From a bacterium (lineage in GTDB: Bacteria; Patescibacteriota; Minisyncoccia; UBA6257; JAGOQP01): a stretch of 34,761 nt of DNA. Each line of letters starts with the position of its first letter. Positions within the stretch are counted from its first letter, which is position 1. The position numbers were made by a program, and so were the translations under genes. The DNA lies in assembly GCA_021780155.1 (NCBI GenBank), contig JAJXZH010000035.1, positions 1 to 34,761 of the forward strand, written 5' to 3'. Of this stretch, positions 1 through 9,052 are shown piece by piece. The notes beneath the pieces were generated by a model that made no database searches, had not been told where the DNA came from, and saw only the letters and a list, made by a program, of their open reading frames with translations.

Positions 1-107
1 CCGCGTTCAGGATTATCCAATTGTGGCGAAGAAACCCCTAAGTCACATAAAATGCCTTGAAACTTTTTGGCGTATCCAAGTGAATGACTTTGATATTTTG
101 TGAGGTA
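1..107 (-). CDS. RsmH-like (16S rRNA m4C1402 methyltransferase) fragment, open at window edge, no start found
   Basis: Minus-strand frame reads [49 protein letters not shown]..ERG is the RsmH/MraW signature. In-frame TAA at 108-110 and no ATG before the motif. Confidence 0.55.
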
Positions 108-277
108 TTAATGTCTGCCAGCGCCAGTGCTTGAACGTTGTTATTCGGATGATTGACGGCGGGAATTGGTGTTGGTACTAAATTTTTTTGGTAAACAAAA
201 TTATTTTTTGTTTGAAAAATTTCTTTTGTCGCGAGCAAAACTAAAGCTAAAAATATTATAGTATAGATAGTTTTCAT
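38..277 (-). CDS. small membrane/exported hypothetical protein (start MKTIYTIIFLALVLL)
   Basis: ORF with hydrophobic N-terminus; internal ATG at 277 more likely than the one at 304. C-terminus overlaps the RsmH-like frame. Confidence 0.4.
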   Translation of the reverse strand: MKTIYTIIFLALVLLATKEIFQTKNNFVYQKNLVPTPIPAVNHPNNNVQALALADINTSQNIKVIHLDTPKSFKAFYVT

Positions 278-334
278 AATTTTACGAATATATAATACTA
301 TCACGAGAAATGGAGTTTACAAATTTTTTTATGG

Positions 335-340
335 TATAAT
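335..340 (+). promoter_or_regulatory. extended -10 promoter (TGGTATAAT), 6 nt from ATG
   Basis: TGnTATAAT followed by tgtctt and ATG at 347. Confidence 0.5.
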
Positions 341-346
341 TGTCTT

Positions 347-520
347 ATGCTTGAAAAAAGAACTTGTCAAAAATGTGGAGGACCGACAGAGGGCTTTGTT
401 TGTGATCGTTGTGGTCAAGAAATGGCGGAATGCGATTTATCTCATTCTTGCGGGATAGAACACTGCAAGGCAAAGTGCTTGAATTGCGGAAAATCAGAGG
501 ACAAATGCGATTGTCGGTAA
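347..520 (+). CDS. 57-aa Cys-rich zinc-ribbon-like protein (not in the ORF track)
   Basis: Hand translation: MLEKRTCQKCGGPTEGFVCDRCGQEMAECDLSHSCGIEHCKAKCLNCGKSEDKCDCR*; repeated CxxC pairs; extended -10 just upstream. Confidence 0.7.
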   Translation: MLEKRTCQKCGGPTEGFVCDRCGQEMAECDLSHSCGIEHCKAKCLNCGKSEDKCDCR

Positions 521-565
521 TTTTCCATTTTTTAATTTTTAAAAACTACTTTATTTTCATTCATT

Positions 566-1723
566 ATGTATTTATTAAATTGGTTTCGCAGGCATAAAAA
601 TATTTTTGATGATCCGTCAAAACGACTTTTGAAAATAGAAATAAATTCAAAAGCTTTATCGCATAATGTTTCCAGATTCAGAACTCTTTTCCCGCGTCAT
701 TATTTGGGGGTGGTTTTAAAAAGCAACGCTTACGGACACGGCCTTAAAGAGGTGGGAAAATTTTTGGACAAAAATAGGGGAGTTGATTGTTTTATTGTTG
801 ATAGTTTGATTGAGGCAAAAATCTTGCGAGATGATGGAATAAAAAAACCGATTATTATTTTGGGATATATTCCCCAAAACGCCTTGAAGCAATTAAAAAA
901 AATAAAAAACGTTATTTTGGTGGTTAATTCAAAAGAGCAGGCGTTTTTGTTAAAAAATAAAATAAACTTCAAGCTTAAAGTTCATATAAAAGTGGATACC
1001 GGAATGAATCGTCACGGAATTGCTATTTCCGATTTGGTTGCGACTATCGAAATTTTGCGTTCCAATAGGAAAATAAATATTGAAGGAATGATGTCTCATT
1101 TGGCGGATGCCGATGGATTAAGCGGCGTCTCCACTCAAATGCAAATTCAACAATGGCGCGCGGCGCTTGCTATTTATAGAAAAATAATTGGCCATAAAAA
1201 AGGAATTTTTCACTTTGCCGCAACTGCCGGCTCGAGATATTCAGGAATGGCGGAAAATAATTTAATCAGAGCAGGAATAGGTATTTATGGTTTTGACAAC
1301 ACGCAGGACAATAGGTTGGGAGTAATGCCGGTTCTTTCTTTTTGGTCTAAAATAGCCAATATTAAAAAAATAAAAAAAGGAGAAAAAATCGGATACAATT
1401 TTACTTACATCGCTCCCAAAGATATGACTATTGCCGTTATTCCTTGCGGATATTATGAAGGAGTCCCAAGGTCTTTGAGTAATGTTGGATGTTTTTATTA
1501 TAAAGAAGTTATGTTGCCAATAGTCGGAATGGTGAGTATGAATTTGACGGTTGTCGATATATCCGATGTCAAAGAGCCTATTTATTTGGAAGATGAAATT
1601 GAGGTTTATTCAGCGGATTTGAATAAATCAAATTCGGTTGTCAAAGTCGCCAAATTATGTAACACGATTCCTTATGAAATTTTGGTTCGCTTGGCGCCAA
1701 CAATAAAAAGAATTGTAAAATAA
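566..1723 (+). CDS. alr: alanine racemase
   Basis: 385 aa; PLP-lysine motif VLKSNAYGHG, GMMSHLADAD, GMVSMNLTVVDISDV. Confidence 0.93.
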   Translation: MYLLNWFRRHKNIFDDPSKRLLKIEINSKALSHNVSRFRTLFPRHYLGVVLKSNAYGHGLKEVGKFLDKNRGVDCFIVDSLIEAKILRDDGIKKPIIILGYIPQNALKQLKKIKNVILVVNSKEQAFLLKNKINFKLKVHIKVDTGMNRHGIAISDLVATIEILRSNRKINIEGMMSHLADADGLSGVSTQMQIQQWRAALAIYRKIIGHKKGIFHFAATAGSRYSGMAENNLIRAGIGIYGFDNTQDNRLGVMPVLSFWSKIANIKKIKKGEKIGYNFTYIAPKDMTIAVIPCGYYEGVPRSLSNVGCFYYKEVMLPIVGMVSMNLTVVDISDVKEPIYLEDEIEVYSADLNKSNSVVKVAKLCNTIPYEILVRLAPTIKRIVK

Positions 1724-1758
1724 TTTTATTTTTGTGTTTATTAATATAATGATAAAAT

Positions 1759-2388
1759 ATGGAAATAGAAAACTCACCGCATAATCTAAAAGAAGAAAAT
1801 AAAGACGATACGGAAAACAAAAAAATGGAATCAGAAATAACGGAATATATAAAAAATCTCGGTCTTTCTTGGGATGCACTAAGTGGTAAAAAAATTCTTG
1901 AAATAGGTTCCGGTATGGGTGATTTTGGTTTGGTGGCAAAGAAAAAGAATATTGATGTTGTTTCGGTTGACCGATTTCCGGAATTGTATAAAGACAGAGG
2001 AGGCATCAATAAGGGCATTAAATTTGTTAAAGCGGAAGCCGAAAAACTGCCGTTTGCCGATAATTCCTTTGATTATGTTGTTTCCAGCGGGGCTCCTCCG
2101 ACGCTTTCCGAGTCCAAAGAAGAATATCTGGCTCAGTCAAAAGAATTGCTAAGAGTTTTAAAGGTGGGAGGAGAATTAAGAATTTTTCCGGCTCTCGTTA
2201 GAATTGGCAAATGGGACAGCAATGACGATGGAGACGAAAGATATTTAAGTGATGAAAAAATTTCCGAAATGAGCAAAAATGTCGTCAAAGAAATTTTGCC
2301 CGATGCTCAAGTCCAAAAAAACGGAAATCAATTTGAATCTCGGCCTTGGTTTGAGGAATATTTTTTAATAAAAAAACCGCTTGATTGA
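1759..2388 (+). CDS. class I SAM-dependent methyltransferase
   Basis: ILEIGSGMGDFGLVAKKKNIDVVSVDR (motif I) and LPFADNSFDYVVSSGAPP, typical of Methyltransf_11-like folds. Confidence 0.8.
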   Translation: MEIENSPHNLKEENKDDTENKKMESEITEYIKNLGLSWDALSGKKILEIGSGMGDFGLVAKKKNIDVVSVDRFPELYKDRGGINKGIKFVKAEAEKLPFADNSFDYVVSSGAPPTLSESKEEYLAQSKELLRVLKVGGELRIFPALVRIGKWDSNDDGDERYLSDEKISEMSKNVVKEILPDAQVQKNGNQFESRPWFEEYFLIKKPLD

Positions 2389-2398
2389 AGGCGGTTTT
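2373..2398. terminator. intrinsic, potentially bidirectional terminator
   Basis: AAAACCGC-ttgattgaag-GCGGTTTT; stop codon of the methyltransferase lies in the loop. Confidence 0.7.
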
Positions 2399-2621
2399 TA
2401 TTTGTAAAGCCAATCGTGAATGTCGGCAAGCAAGCTCCAAAAAATAAAAATCAAAATTCCCAAAAGAGAAATATGTTTTGAGTCGCTGTCGCCGGACAAG
2501 TTTTTTCCAATTTTCTGAGTTAATTTTAAAACTCATTATCGAATAATTCAATATTTTTTGTTTTTGATTTTTGTTTTAAAAAAAGCTACAATCTTTCTTG
2601 TAATTTTAAATTATTTTTATT

Positions 2622-4463
2622 ATGTTTTTGGAACTTAGAAAAAAATTTCTTGACTTTTGGAAGGACAAAGGAAGCGTTGTCGTTAAGTCCTCATCTTTAA
2701 TTCCCGATGATTCTTCGGTTCTCTTAACTACGGCCGGAATGCAACAATTCAAAAAATACTATACTGGAGAGCTTAATGCCGATTCCGATTTTGGTTCCAG
2801 AAGGACGACTTCTATCCAAAAATGTTTTCGCACATCCGATATTGAAGAAGTCGGAGATGATACTCACCTCACTTTTTTTGAAATGCTTGGAAATTTTTCT
2901 TTCGGTCCGACCGGGAGTGATGACCCTAAAGACGCGGATAAAAAAGACGGATATTTTAAAAGAGCGTCAATTGTTTGGGCTTATGATTTTTTAACAAACG
3001 TCTTGGAAATTTCGCCGGAAAGAATAAGCGCAACGATATTCCGGGGAGATAAAGAAATTCCAAAAGACAAAGAATCTTACGTTATTTGGCATAAAGAAAT
3101 AGGATTGCCGGAAGACAAAATAAAAGAAGGGGACAAGAAAGACAATTTTTGGGGACCGACCGGTTCTCAAGGGCCTTGCGGACCGACAACTGAAATTTAT
3201 ATTGATGGCGTTGAAGTTTGGAATATAGTTTTTAACGAGTATTACAAAACACAGATAAACTCGGATAGTACTCAGATAGACTTAAAAGGAGATCAAGATA
3301 AATCCGATAATGATTCGCATAAATCCGTGTTTCGTAAGTTAGAAAATCCAGGCATAGACACCGGAATGGGATTTGAAAGATTGCTGACAATGATTGAGGG
3401 GGTCAAAAATGTTTTTCAATCAAGCGCATTTCTGCCGATTATTTTAAAAATTGAAAAACTGGCTCCAAACTTAAATAACCGAGACGTCAGGCTCTTAGCC
3501 GATCATATTAGGGCTTCTATATTTTTGATTGCCGACGGAGTTTTGCCGTCAAATAAAGAATCCGGATACATTTTAAGAAGATTATTAAGGAGAATAATCG
3601 CTACCGAAATAAAAGACGATATTCATGTTGATATTTTTACAGAAATTTATGCGGAAGTGAAAAAACTTTTTGGAGAAATTTATCCGGAAATTAAAAATGA
3701 AAAAGATATTATTGCAACTTGGCTTCAAGAAAAAGGAAAATTCCAAACGACCATAGCCAAAGGTTTAAGAGAAATTCAAAAATACGAAAAAATAACCGGC
3801 ACCGATGCTTTTTATATTTATGAATCATTTGGTCTGCCTTTTGAATTAATAAAAGAATTGGCTCACAAAGATGCGGTTAAAGAATTAAACTACCGAGATT
3901 TTGAAACGGAATTTAAAAAACATCAGGAAATATCCAGAGCCGGAGTCCAAAACAAGTTTGGTGGTCACGGATTGGTTTTGGATACGGGCGAACTTAAAGC
4001 CGGCAACGACGAAGAGATGCAAAGAGTCATCGGAATGCACACTGCTACTCATTTATTACACTGGGCGCTTCGCTCGGTTTTGGGAGAAGCGGTTCATCAG
4101 ATGGGCTCAGACATCAATTCCGAAAGATTAAGATTTGATTTTAATTTTGATAGGAAACTTACCGCCGAAGAGTTGTCTAAAATAGAATCGATGGTCAATG
4201 AAGAAGTAAAAAAGAATTTGCCGGTTTATTTTAAAGAAATGTCCAAAGAAGAAGCGACTAAAATTGGAGCATTGGCTTTTTTCAAAGAAAAATATCCGGA
4301 TAAGGTAAAAGTATATTTTATTGGAGACGAAAATCATCCACTAAGCAAAGAATTTTGCGCCGGACCTCATGTCAACTGGACTTCGGAAATAGGTCAAATA
4401 AAAATCCTCAAAGAAGAATCGGTCGGTAAAGGAGTCAGAAGGATAAAAGCTACAATTATTTGA
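2622..4463 (+). CDS. alaS: alanyl-tRNA synthetase, short form (catalytic + editing domains)
   Basis: LRKKFLDFWKDKGSVVVKSSSLIP, GPCGPTTEI, HTATHLLHWAL (HxxxH), CAGPHV; ends at 613 aa soon after GVRRIKA. Confidence 0.93.
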   Translation: MFLELRKKFLDFWKDKGSVVVKSSSLIPDDSSVLLTTAGMQQFKKYYTGELNADSDFGSRRTTSIQKCFRTSDIEEVGDDTHLTFFEMLGNFSFGPTGSDDPKDADKKDGYFKRASIVWAYDFLTNVLEISPERISATIFRGDKEIPKDKESYVIWHKEIGLPEDKIKEGDKKDNFWGPTGSQGPCGPTTEIYIDGVEVWNIVFNEYYKTQINSDSTQIDLKGDQDKSDNDSHKSVFRKLENPGIDTGMGFERLLTMIEGVKNVFQSSAFLPIILKIEKLAPNLNNRDVRLLADHIRASIFLIADGVLPSNKESGYILRRLLRRIIATEIKDDIHVDIFTEIYAEVKKLFGEIYPEIKNEKDIIATWLQEKGKFQTTIAKGLREIQKYEKITGTDAFYIYESFGLPFELIKELAHKDAVKELNYRDFETEFKKHQEISRAGVQNKFGGHGLVLDTGELKAGNDEEMQRVIGMHTATHLLHWALRSVLGEAVHQMGSDINSERLRFDFNFDRKLTAEELSKIESMVNEEVKKNLPVYFKEMSKEEATKIGALAFFKEKYPDKVKVYFIGDENHPLSKEFCAGPHVNWTSEIGQIKILKEESVGKGVRRIKATII

Positions 4464-4469
4464 CAAAAA

Positions 4470-5684
4470 ATGAGCAATTTTGGATTTGGAGAAAAAATAA
4501 AAAATCAATTTCAAAAACAAAGATGGGTGATCTTGATTTTTGATTATGATGGGCTGGAAATAAGGAGAATTATTTACAACCCCAAACTTTCCAAAACTTC
4601 CGAAAAAAATCCGATTTTTTTTAAAAATGTTTCCGAAAAAAATTTTCGTTCCAAAAAAAATTTAAAACTTGTTTTGAATTTATTATTTTTTCCGTTCAAA
4701 TATAAAATAGGGGTTATTGCTCCTCAAAATGTTTGCCACTCCATATATTTTTCGGTTAATCTTGAAAGAAAGAATCGTTCAGTCCCCATCCAAAAAGAAG
4801 AAATTTCTCATTTTTTCTCGCAAAATTTATGGAAATTTATAGAAACCAACAAAAAAGAGTTTTCTCAAAAAAACGGGTATGACGATCTTGGAGTATTACT
4901 CGCAAGCAATTGGGTTGCCGTATCAATTTTGGATAAAAAGACAATGGAAAATTGCGACGATGTTTTTGGGAAGACCGGCAAAAAAATAACATTTGGAATA
5001 TTACAAACCTTTATTGGCAGAAATTTTTTGGATTCTCTTTCAAAAATCATTCCCGCCAAAAGAGCGGTTATGAAAAATTTTCACGAATACGGATTTCAAC
5101 TTCCATTTTCCGTTTTGATGGCGCATCTTAAAAGTTCAAAAACTAAAAATAAAAAATTTATTTTCGCCGATATTAAAGAAACCGAAACAAGAGCCACCTT
5201 ATTTGATGGAGAAAGTATGTTTTTTTTGGATGTTTTTAATTTTGGCAGCCGGTCAATTTATGAAGCGGTTAATCATTTTTTTGGAATTGATTATGGAACT
5301 TATTTGGGATTATTAAATCGTTTGGTAAAAGACGAAATTTCCAAAACCGCCAAAAATAAATTTTTATCAATTTTTGAAAAAGAACTTTCTATTTTTAACA
5401 AGGGGATTTTTTCTTTCAAAAAAGAAACAAAAGCCGGGACAATTTATATTAATGGCGAATATTTATCCGATTATCTAAACGCCAGAAAAAATCCACCCAA
5501 TACGATTATTTTTAAGAACGGATTCGATTCCATATTTTCCGTTAATTTATCGGATATAAATTTATCCAATTCTTTCAAAGCTGATTTGGGATGTATGTTG
5601 GGCATTTCACGCAATGAACAGATAAATACAATGATTGCCAAACAAATCCGCTGGCTTATTCCTCAAGGCATTGAGGTTAATTAG
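4470..5684 (+). CDS. divergent FtsA/PilM-like actin-fold ATPase
   Basis: FIFADIKETETRATLFDGESMFFLDVFNFGSRSIYEAVNHFFGIDYG resembles the FtsA/PilM phosphate-2 and following region; overall divergent. Confidence 0.45.
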   Translation: MSNFGFGEKIKNQFQKQRWVILIFDYDGLEIRRIIYNPKLSKTSEKNPIFFKNVSEKNFRSKKNLKLVLNLLFFPFKYKIGVIAPQNVCHSIYFSVNLERKNRSVPIQKEEISHFFSQNLWKFIETNKKEFSQKNGYDDLGVLLASNWVAVSILDKKTMENCDDVFGKTGKKITFGILQTFIGRNFLDSLSKIIPAKRAVMKNFHEYGFQLPFSVLMAHLKSSKTKNKKFIFADIKETETRATLFDGESMFFLDVFNFGSRSIYEAVNHFFGIDYGTYLGLLNRLVKDEISKTAKNKFLSIFEKELSIFNKGIFSFKKETKAGTIYINGEYLSDYLNARKNPPNTIIFKNGFDSIFSVNLSDINLSNSFKADLGCMLGISRNEQINTMIAKQIRWLIPQGIEVN

Positions 5685-5734
5685 TTGCGGCTTTTTTTAA
5701 AATCGTTTATAATTGATTTCATAAATATAAAAAA

Positions 5735-7099
5735 ATGACCGAAAGAAAAAACAACAAAAAGAGAATAGTAAAAGTCGTTGATATTATTAGAATTTCTGAT
5801 GACAAAAGACCCAAAAAATCCGAGCCTAAATTGGAAGATGATTTTTTTGCCGACGACAATAATTCTAAAGCAATCAGTGAACTTGAAGAGCTTGTCAGAT
5901 CAAAAAACGAGCCAAAAGATTTTCAAGAAGAAAAACCCAAAAAGAAAAAGAAGAAATCGGCGAGGATTTTGACTTGGACAGTTGTTTTATTTTTGGCGGC
6001 ATTTTTTATTTATTGGGCTTTTTATATTGCGCCATCGGCAACTATAAATATTTTTACAAAAAAAATAGATTGGAATACTCAAATAACATTGACGGTAAAT
6101 AAGGGAGTTAATCAACCCGATGTTTCTTCATTGCAAATTCCCGGAGAGATACTGAATGTTCCGGTTAATGCCGTTCTCCAATTCACGCCTACCGGTAAAA
6201 AATATTTAGAAAGAAAGGCGTCCGGCACGGCTACTATATATAATGCTTTCAGTTCGACGCCTCAAGTTTTGGTGGCGACTACTCGACTCCAAGCTCCTAA
6301 CGGAAAGATTTACAGATTGGTCAATAAAATAACCGTTCCCGGAGCCATAGTTTCCGGAGGGAAAATTACCCCATCTTCTTTACCCAATGTTCCGATTATT
6401 GCCGACAAGGCCGGACCTGATTACAATTCCGGAGCGATAGAAAAATTATCCATACCCGGATTTTTGGGCACTCCCAGATATAATGGATTTTACGCCAGTA
6501 TTCCAAGCGGAGTTTCCGGAGGATTTATTGGCGATGGATTGTATCCGACCGATAGTGATGTCGCTAAAGCCAAGAGTCAAGTTCAGTCGGCGATTGCCGA
6601 TGCTTTAAGCACAAAACTTTTGACCCAAATTCCGGAGGGAGATACTTATATTCCAAGCACGGTTTCCACTTCAACAATAAAAATAACAGTTAACACAAAT
6701 GTTAATTCCGATAATCAATTTTCGGCCACCGGTGACGGACAGGAACAGGTTGTTGTTTTTAAAGAATCGGACATTGTTGGAGTTTTAAGAAATCTGGCTC
6801 AGAAAAATGCTTCATTGCCCCAGGATTATGTGGAGCAATCTAAAACGATACAATATCAAAATCCGACAGTTGATTGGAAACTCGGGAAGATGACACTGCC
6901 TATAAATTACTCTGCTGTTTATTGGCATCCGATAGATCCCGATCAAATAAAATCGGCTATTGTCGGAAAATCTTCAAGCGATCTGAAAAATTACGTTTTG
7001 AATTTACCCGGAGTGGATAAAGTTTCGGCTTCGTTTAACCCGTTTTGGGTAGGTGGTGTAACGAGTGATTTAAATAAAATAAATGTCGTTGTTCAATAA
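5735..7099 (+). CDS. single-pass membrane protein, baseplate-J-like (CPR type)
   Basis: Charged N-terminus, one TM (ILTWTVVLFLAAFFIYWAFYI), then GTATIYNAFSSTPQVLVATTRLQAPNGKIYRLV, as in CPR proteins annotated baseplate J-like. Confidence 0.6.
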   Translation: MTERKNNKKRIVKVVDIIRISDDKRPKKSEPKLEDDFFADDNNSKAISELEELVRSKNEPKDFQEEKPKKKKKKSARILTWTVVLFLAAFFIYWAFYIAPSATINIFTKKIDWNTQITLTVNKGVNQPDVSSLQIPGEILNVPVNAVLQFTPTGKKYLERKASGTATIYNAFSSTPQVLVATTRLQAPNGKIYRLVNKITVPGAIVSGGKITPSSLPNVPIIADKAGPDYNSGAIEKLSIPGFLGTPRYNGFYASIPSGVSGGFIGDGLYPTDSDVAKAKSQVQSAIADALSTKLLTQIPEGDTYIPSTVSTSTIKITVNTNVNSDNQFSATGDGQEQVVVFKESDIVGVLRNLAQKNASLPQDYVEQSKTIQYQNPTVDWKLGKMTLPINYSAVYWHPIDPDQIKSAIVGKSSSDLKNYVLNLPGVDKVSASFNPFWVGGVTSDLNKINVVVQ

Positions 7100-7122
7100 A
7101 TTGTCAAAAGATGTTTTTAAAC

Positions 7123-7151
7123 TTGACTTTTTAGAGTAAATTTTTTATCAT
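7123..7151 (+). promoter_or_regulatory. sigma70-type promoter for infA operon
   Basis: TTGACT-17 nt-TATCAT; ATG at 7162, 10 nt after the -10. Confidence 0.65.
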
Positions 7152-7161
7152 ACTTTTACTA

Positions 7162-7371
7162 ATGCCAAAGGATTTTGAAAAGCTGGTTAATGGGATTGTG
7201 CAAGAATCGTTGCCCGGAACCACTTTTCGAGTGGAGATTGATGGCAAAATTATTCTCTGTCATATTTCGGGAAAGATGAGAATTCACCATATTAAAGTTA
7301 TGCCCGGAGACAGGGTAGCTGTCCGTTTAAGTCCCGATGGAACGCGGGGCATTATTATGAAACGAATGTAA
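7162..7371 (+). CDS. infA: translation initiation factor IF-1
   Basis: 69 aa; [40 protein letters not shown]. Confidence 0.95.
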   Translation: MPKDFEKLVNGIVQESLPGTTFRVEIDGKIILCHISGKMRIHHIKVMPGDRVAVRLSPDGTRGIIMKRM

Positions 7372-7375
7372 AAAT

Positions 7376-7489
7376 ATGAAAGTAAAAGCTTCCGTAAAAA
7401 AAATATGCAATCATTGTAAAACTGTCAGGAGAAAGGGGAGAGTTTTTGTTATTTGCAAAAATCCAAAACACAAACAAAGGCAAGGATAA
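7376..7489 (+). CDS. rpmJ: 50S ribosomal protein L36 (not in the ORF track)
   Basis: Hand translation [37 protein letters not shown]. Confidence 0.95.
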   Translation: MKVKASVKKICNHCKTVRRKGRVFVICKNPKHKQRQG

Positions 7490-7516
7490 TTTATATTTAT
7501 ATTTTTTTAAACAACC

Positions 7517-7900
7517 ATGAGATTACTCGGAATAAACATACCGGACAATAAAAGAATTGATGTCGCTTTGCGATATTTTTATGGCATCGGTCCCGGATTG
7601 TCTTTGGTTATTTTGGAAAACACCAAAATTAATCCATCAAAGAGAGCTAAGGATTTAACTCCCGACGATTTGAATAAAATAAAAGATTTTATTGAAAAAA
7701 ATTACAAAATTGAAGGAGAATTAAGACAAGTTGTCAGGTCAAATATTTCTCTTTTGAAAGACACGGGTTCTTACAGAGGAGCGAGACATTCAAGAAAGCT
7801 TCCGGTTAGAGGACAAAGGACAAAAACCAATTCACGAACCGTGAGAGGTAATGCTCGCAAAACAGTCGGAAGTGGAAAGAGAAAAGTTGAATTAAAATAA
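7517..7900 (+). CDS. rpsM: 30S ribosomal protein S13
   Basis: RLLGINIPDNKRIDVALRYFYGIG...GSYRGARHSRKLPVRGQRTKTNSRTVRG. Confidence 0.97.
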   Translation: MRLLGINIPDNKRIDVALRYFYGIGPGLSLVILENTKINPSKRAKDLTPDDLNKIKDFIEKNYKIEGELRQVVRSNISLLKDTGSYRGARHSRKLPVRGQRTKTNSRTVRGNARKTVGSGKRKVELK

Positions 7901-7919
7901 TTTTTGAAATTTAAATATT

Positions 7920-8357
7920 ATGGGAAAGAAAAAAGTTGTTCAAGTTGAGGGCGTTGGAGCCGCTACCGAAGATAAAGCCAAGAGTCAGGCTTCTTCCGGT
8001 TCTTCTAAAAAAATAGAAAACGGAAAAGTTTTTATTAGCGCCTCTTATAATAATACCGTTATTACTGTTACCGACTCTTCCGGAAATGTTTTAGCATGGT
8101 CGTCTTCGGGAACGCTCGGATTTTCCGGTCCAAAGAAAGCCACGCCTTTTGCCGCTTCAAAAATAGTATCCGTTTTGTCCGAAAAGATGAAAAAATCAGG
8201 TCCGTTTAATTTGGATATTGTCATTAAAGGAGTTGGTAGTGGAAGGGATTCGGCAGTAAGAACATTTGCCGCTCAGGGATTTAACATTCTTTCGGTTAAA
8301 GATGCCACACCGGTTCCTCACAATGGACCGCGCCCCAAGAAAGTTCGTCGGGTTTAA
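7920..8357 (+). CDS. rpsK: 30S ribosomal protein S11
   Basis: VFISASYNNTVITVTDSSGNVLAWSSSGTLGF...PVPHNGPRPKKVRRV. Confidence 0.97.
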   Translation: MGKKKVVQVEGVGAATEDKAKSQASSGSSKKIENGKVFISASYNNTVITVTDSSGNVLAWSSSGTLGFSGPKKATPFAASKIVSVLSEKMKKSGPFNLDIVIKGVGSGRDSAVRTFAAQGFNILSVKDATPVPHNGPRPKKVRRV

Positions 8358-8388
8358 TATTTTATTAACCATTTAATTATTTTTTAAA

Positions 8389-9012
8389 ATGCATTTGCTT
8401 AAATCAAAAGAAAAAAAAGAAAGATCCTTAGGGACCAAATTGGGATTAAAAGCCCATCGTTGTAATTCTCCTAAATGCGCCATGATAAGGAGACCGACTA
8501 GACCAGGGGAACATTCCAGACCGGGAAGAGGATTTTCCGAGTTTAAACAACAATTGATGGAAAAACAAAAAATAAGATTCAGTTATGGACTTTCTGAAAA
8601 ACAAATGAATGCTGTTGTTGCTAAAGCATTATTAAAGAAAAAAACAGCTTCTGTTACGGACCAGATTATTGGTCGCTTGGAATCCAGAATGGATAATGTT
8701 GTTTATCGCTTGGGACTTGCTCCTTCCAGAATAGTCGCCAGACAACTTATTTCTCATGGACATTTTGTGGTTAATGGAAGAAAGGTTAATATTCCTTCAC
8801 GTATTTTGAAAGTTGGAGAGGTGGTTTCTATCAGAGAGCAGAGCAGAAACATTCCTATGTTTAAGGATTTGGGAAATGTTTTGAAGGGAGAAAATCCGGA
8901 AAATTGGCTCACTCGCAATGTTCAAAAATTGGAAGGTTCCATTAAATCAAAACCGGAAGGAATCGAAATTCCTTTTGATATCAACTTGGTGATTGACTAT
9001 TATTCAAGGTAA
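8389..9012 (+). CDS. rpsD: 30S ribosomal protein S4
   Basis: KCAMIRRPTRPGEHSRPGRGFSEFKQQLMEKQKIRFSYGLSEKQ; RLESRMDNVVYRLGLAPSRIVARQLISHGHFVVNGRKVNIPS. Confidence 0.96.
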   Translation: MHLLKSKEKKERSLGTKLGLKAHRCNSPKCAMIRRPTRPGEHSRPGRGFSEFKQQLMEKQKIRFSYGLSEKQMNAVVAKALLKKKTASVTDQIIGRLESRMDNVVYRLGLAPSRIVARQLISHGHFVVNGRKVNIPSRILKVGEVVSIREQSRNIPMFKDLGNVLKGENPENWLTRNVQKLEGSIKSKPEGIEIPFDINLVIDYYSR

Positions 9013-9052
9013 AATAATTAAATAAATTATTTAATTTTAAAAAATAAAAAAT

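Noticed and set aside
409-597. 62-aa ORF in the track
   Set aside because: Out of frame with the clear zinc-ribbon ORF 347-520; composition is not protein-like.
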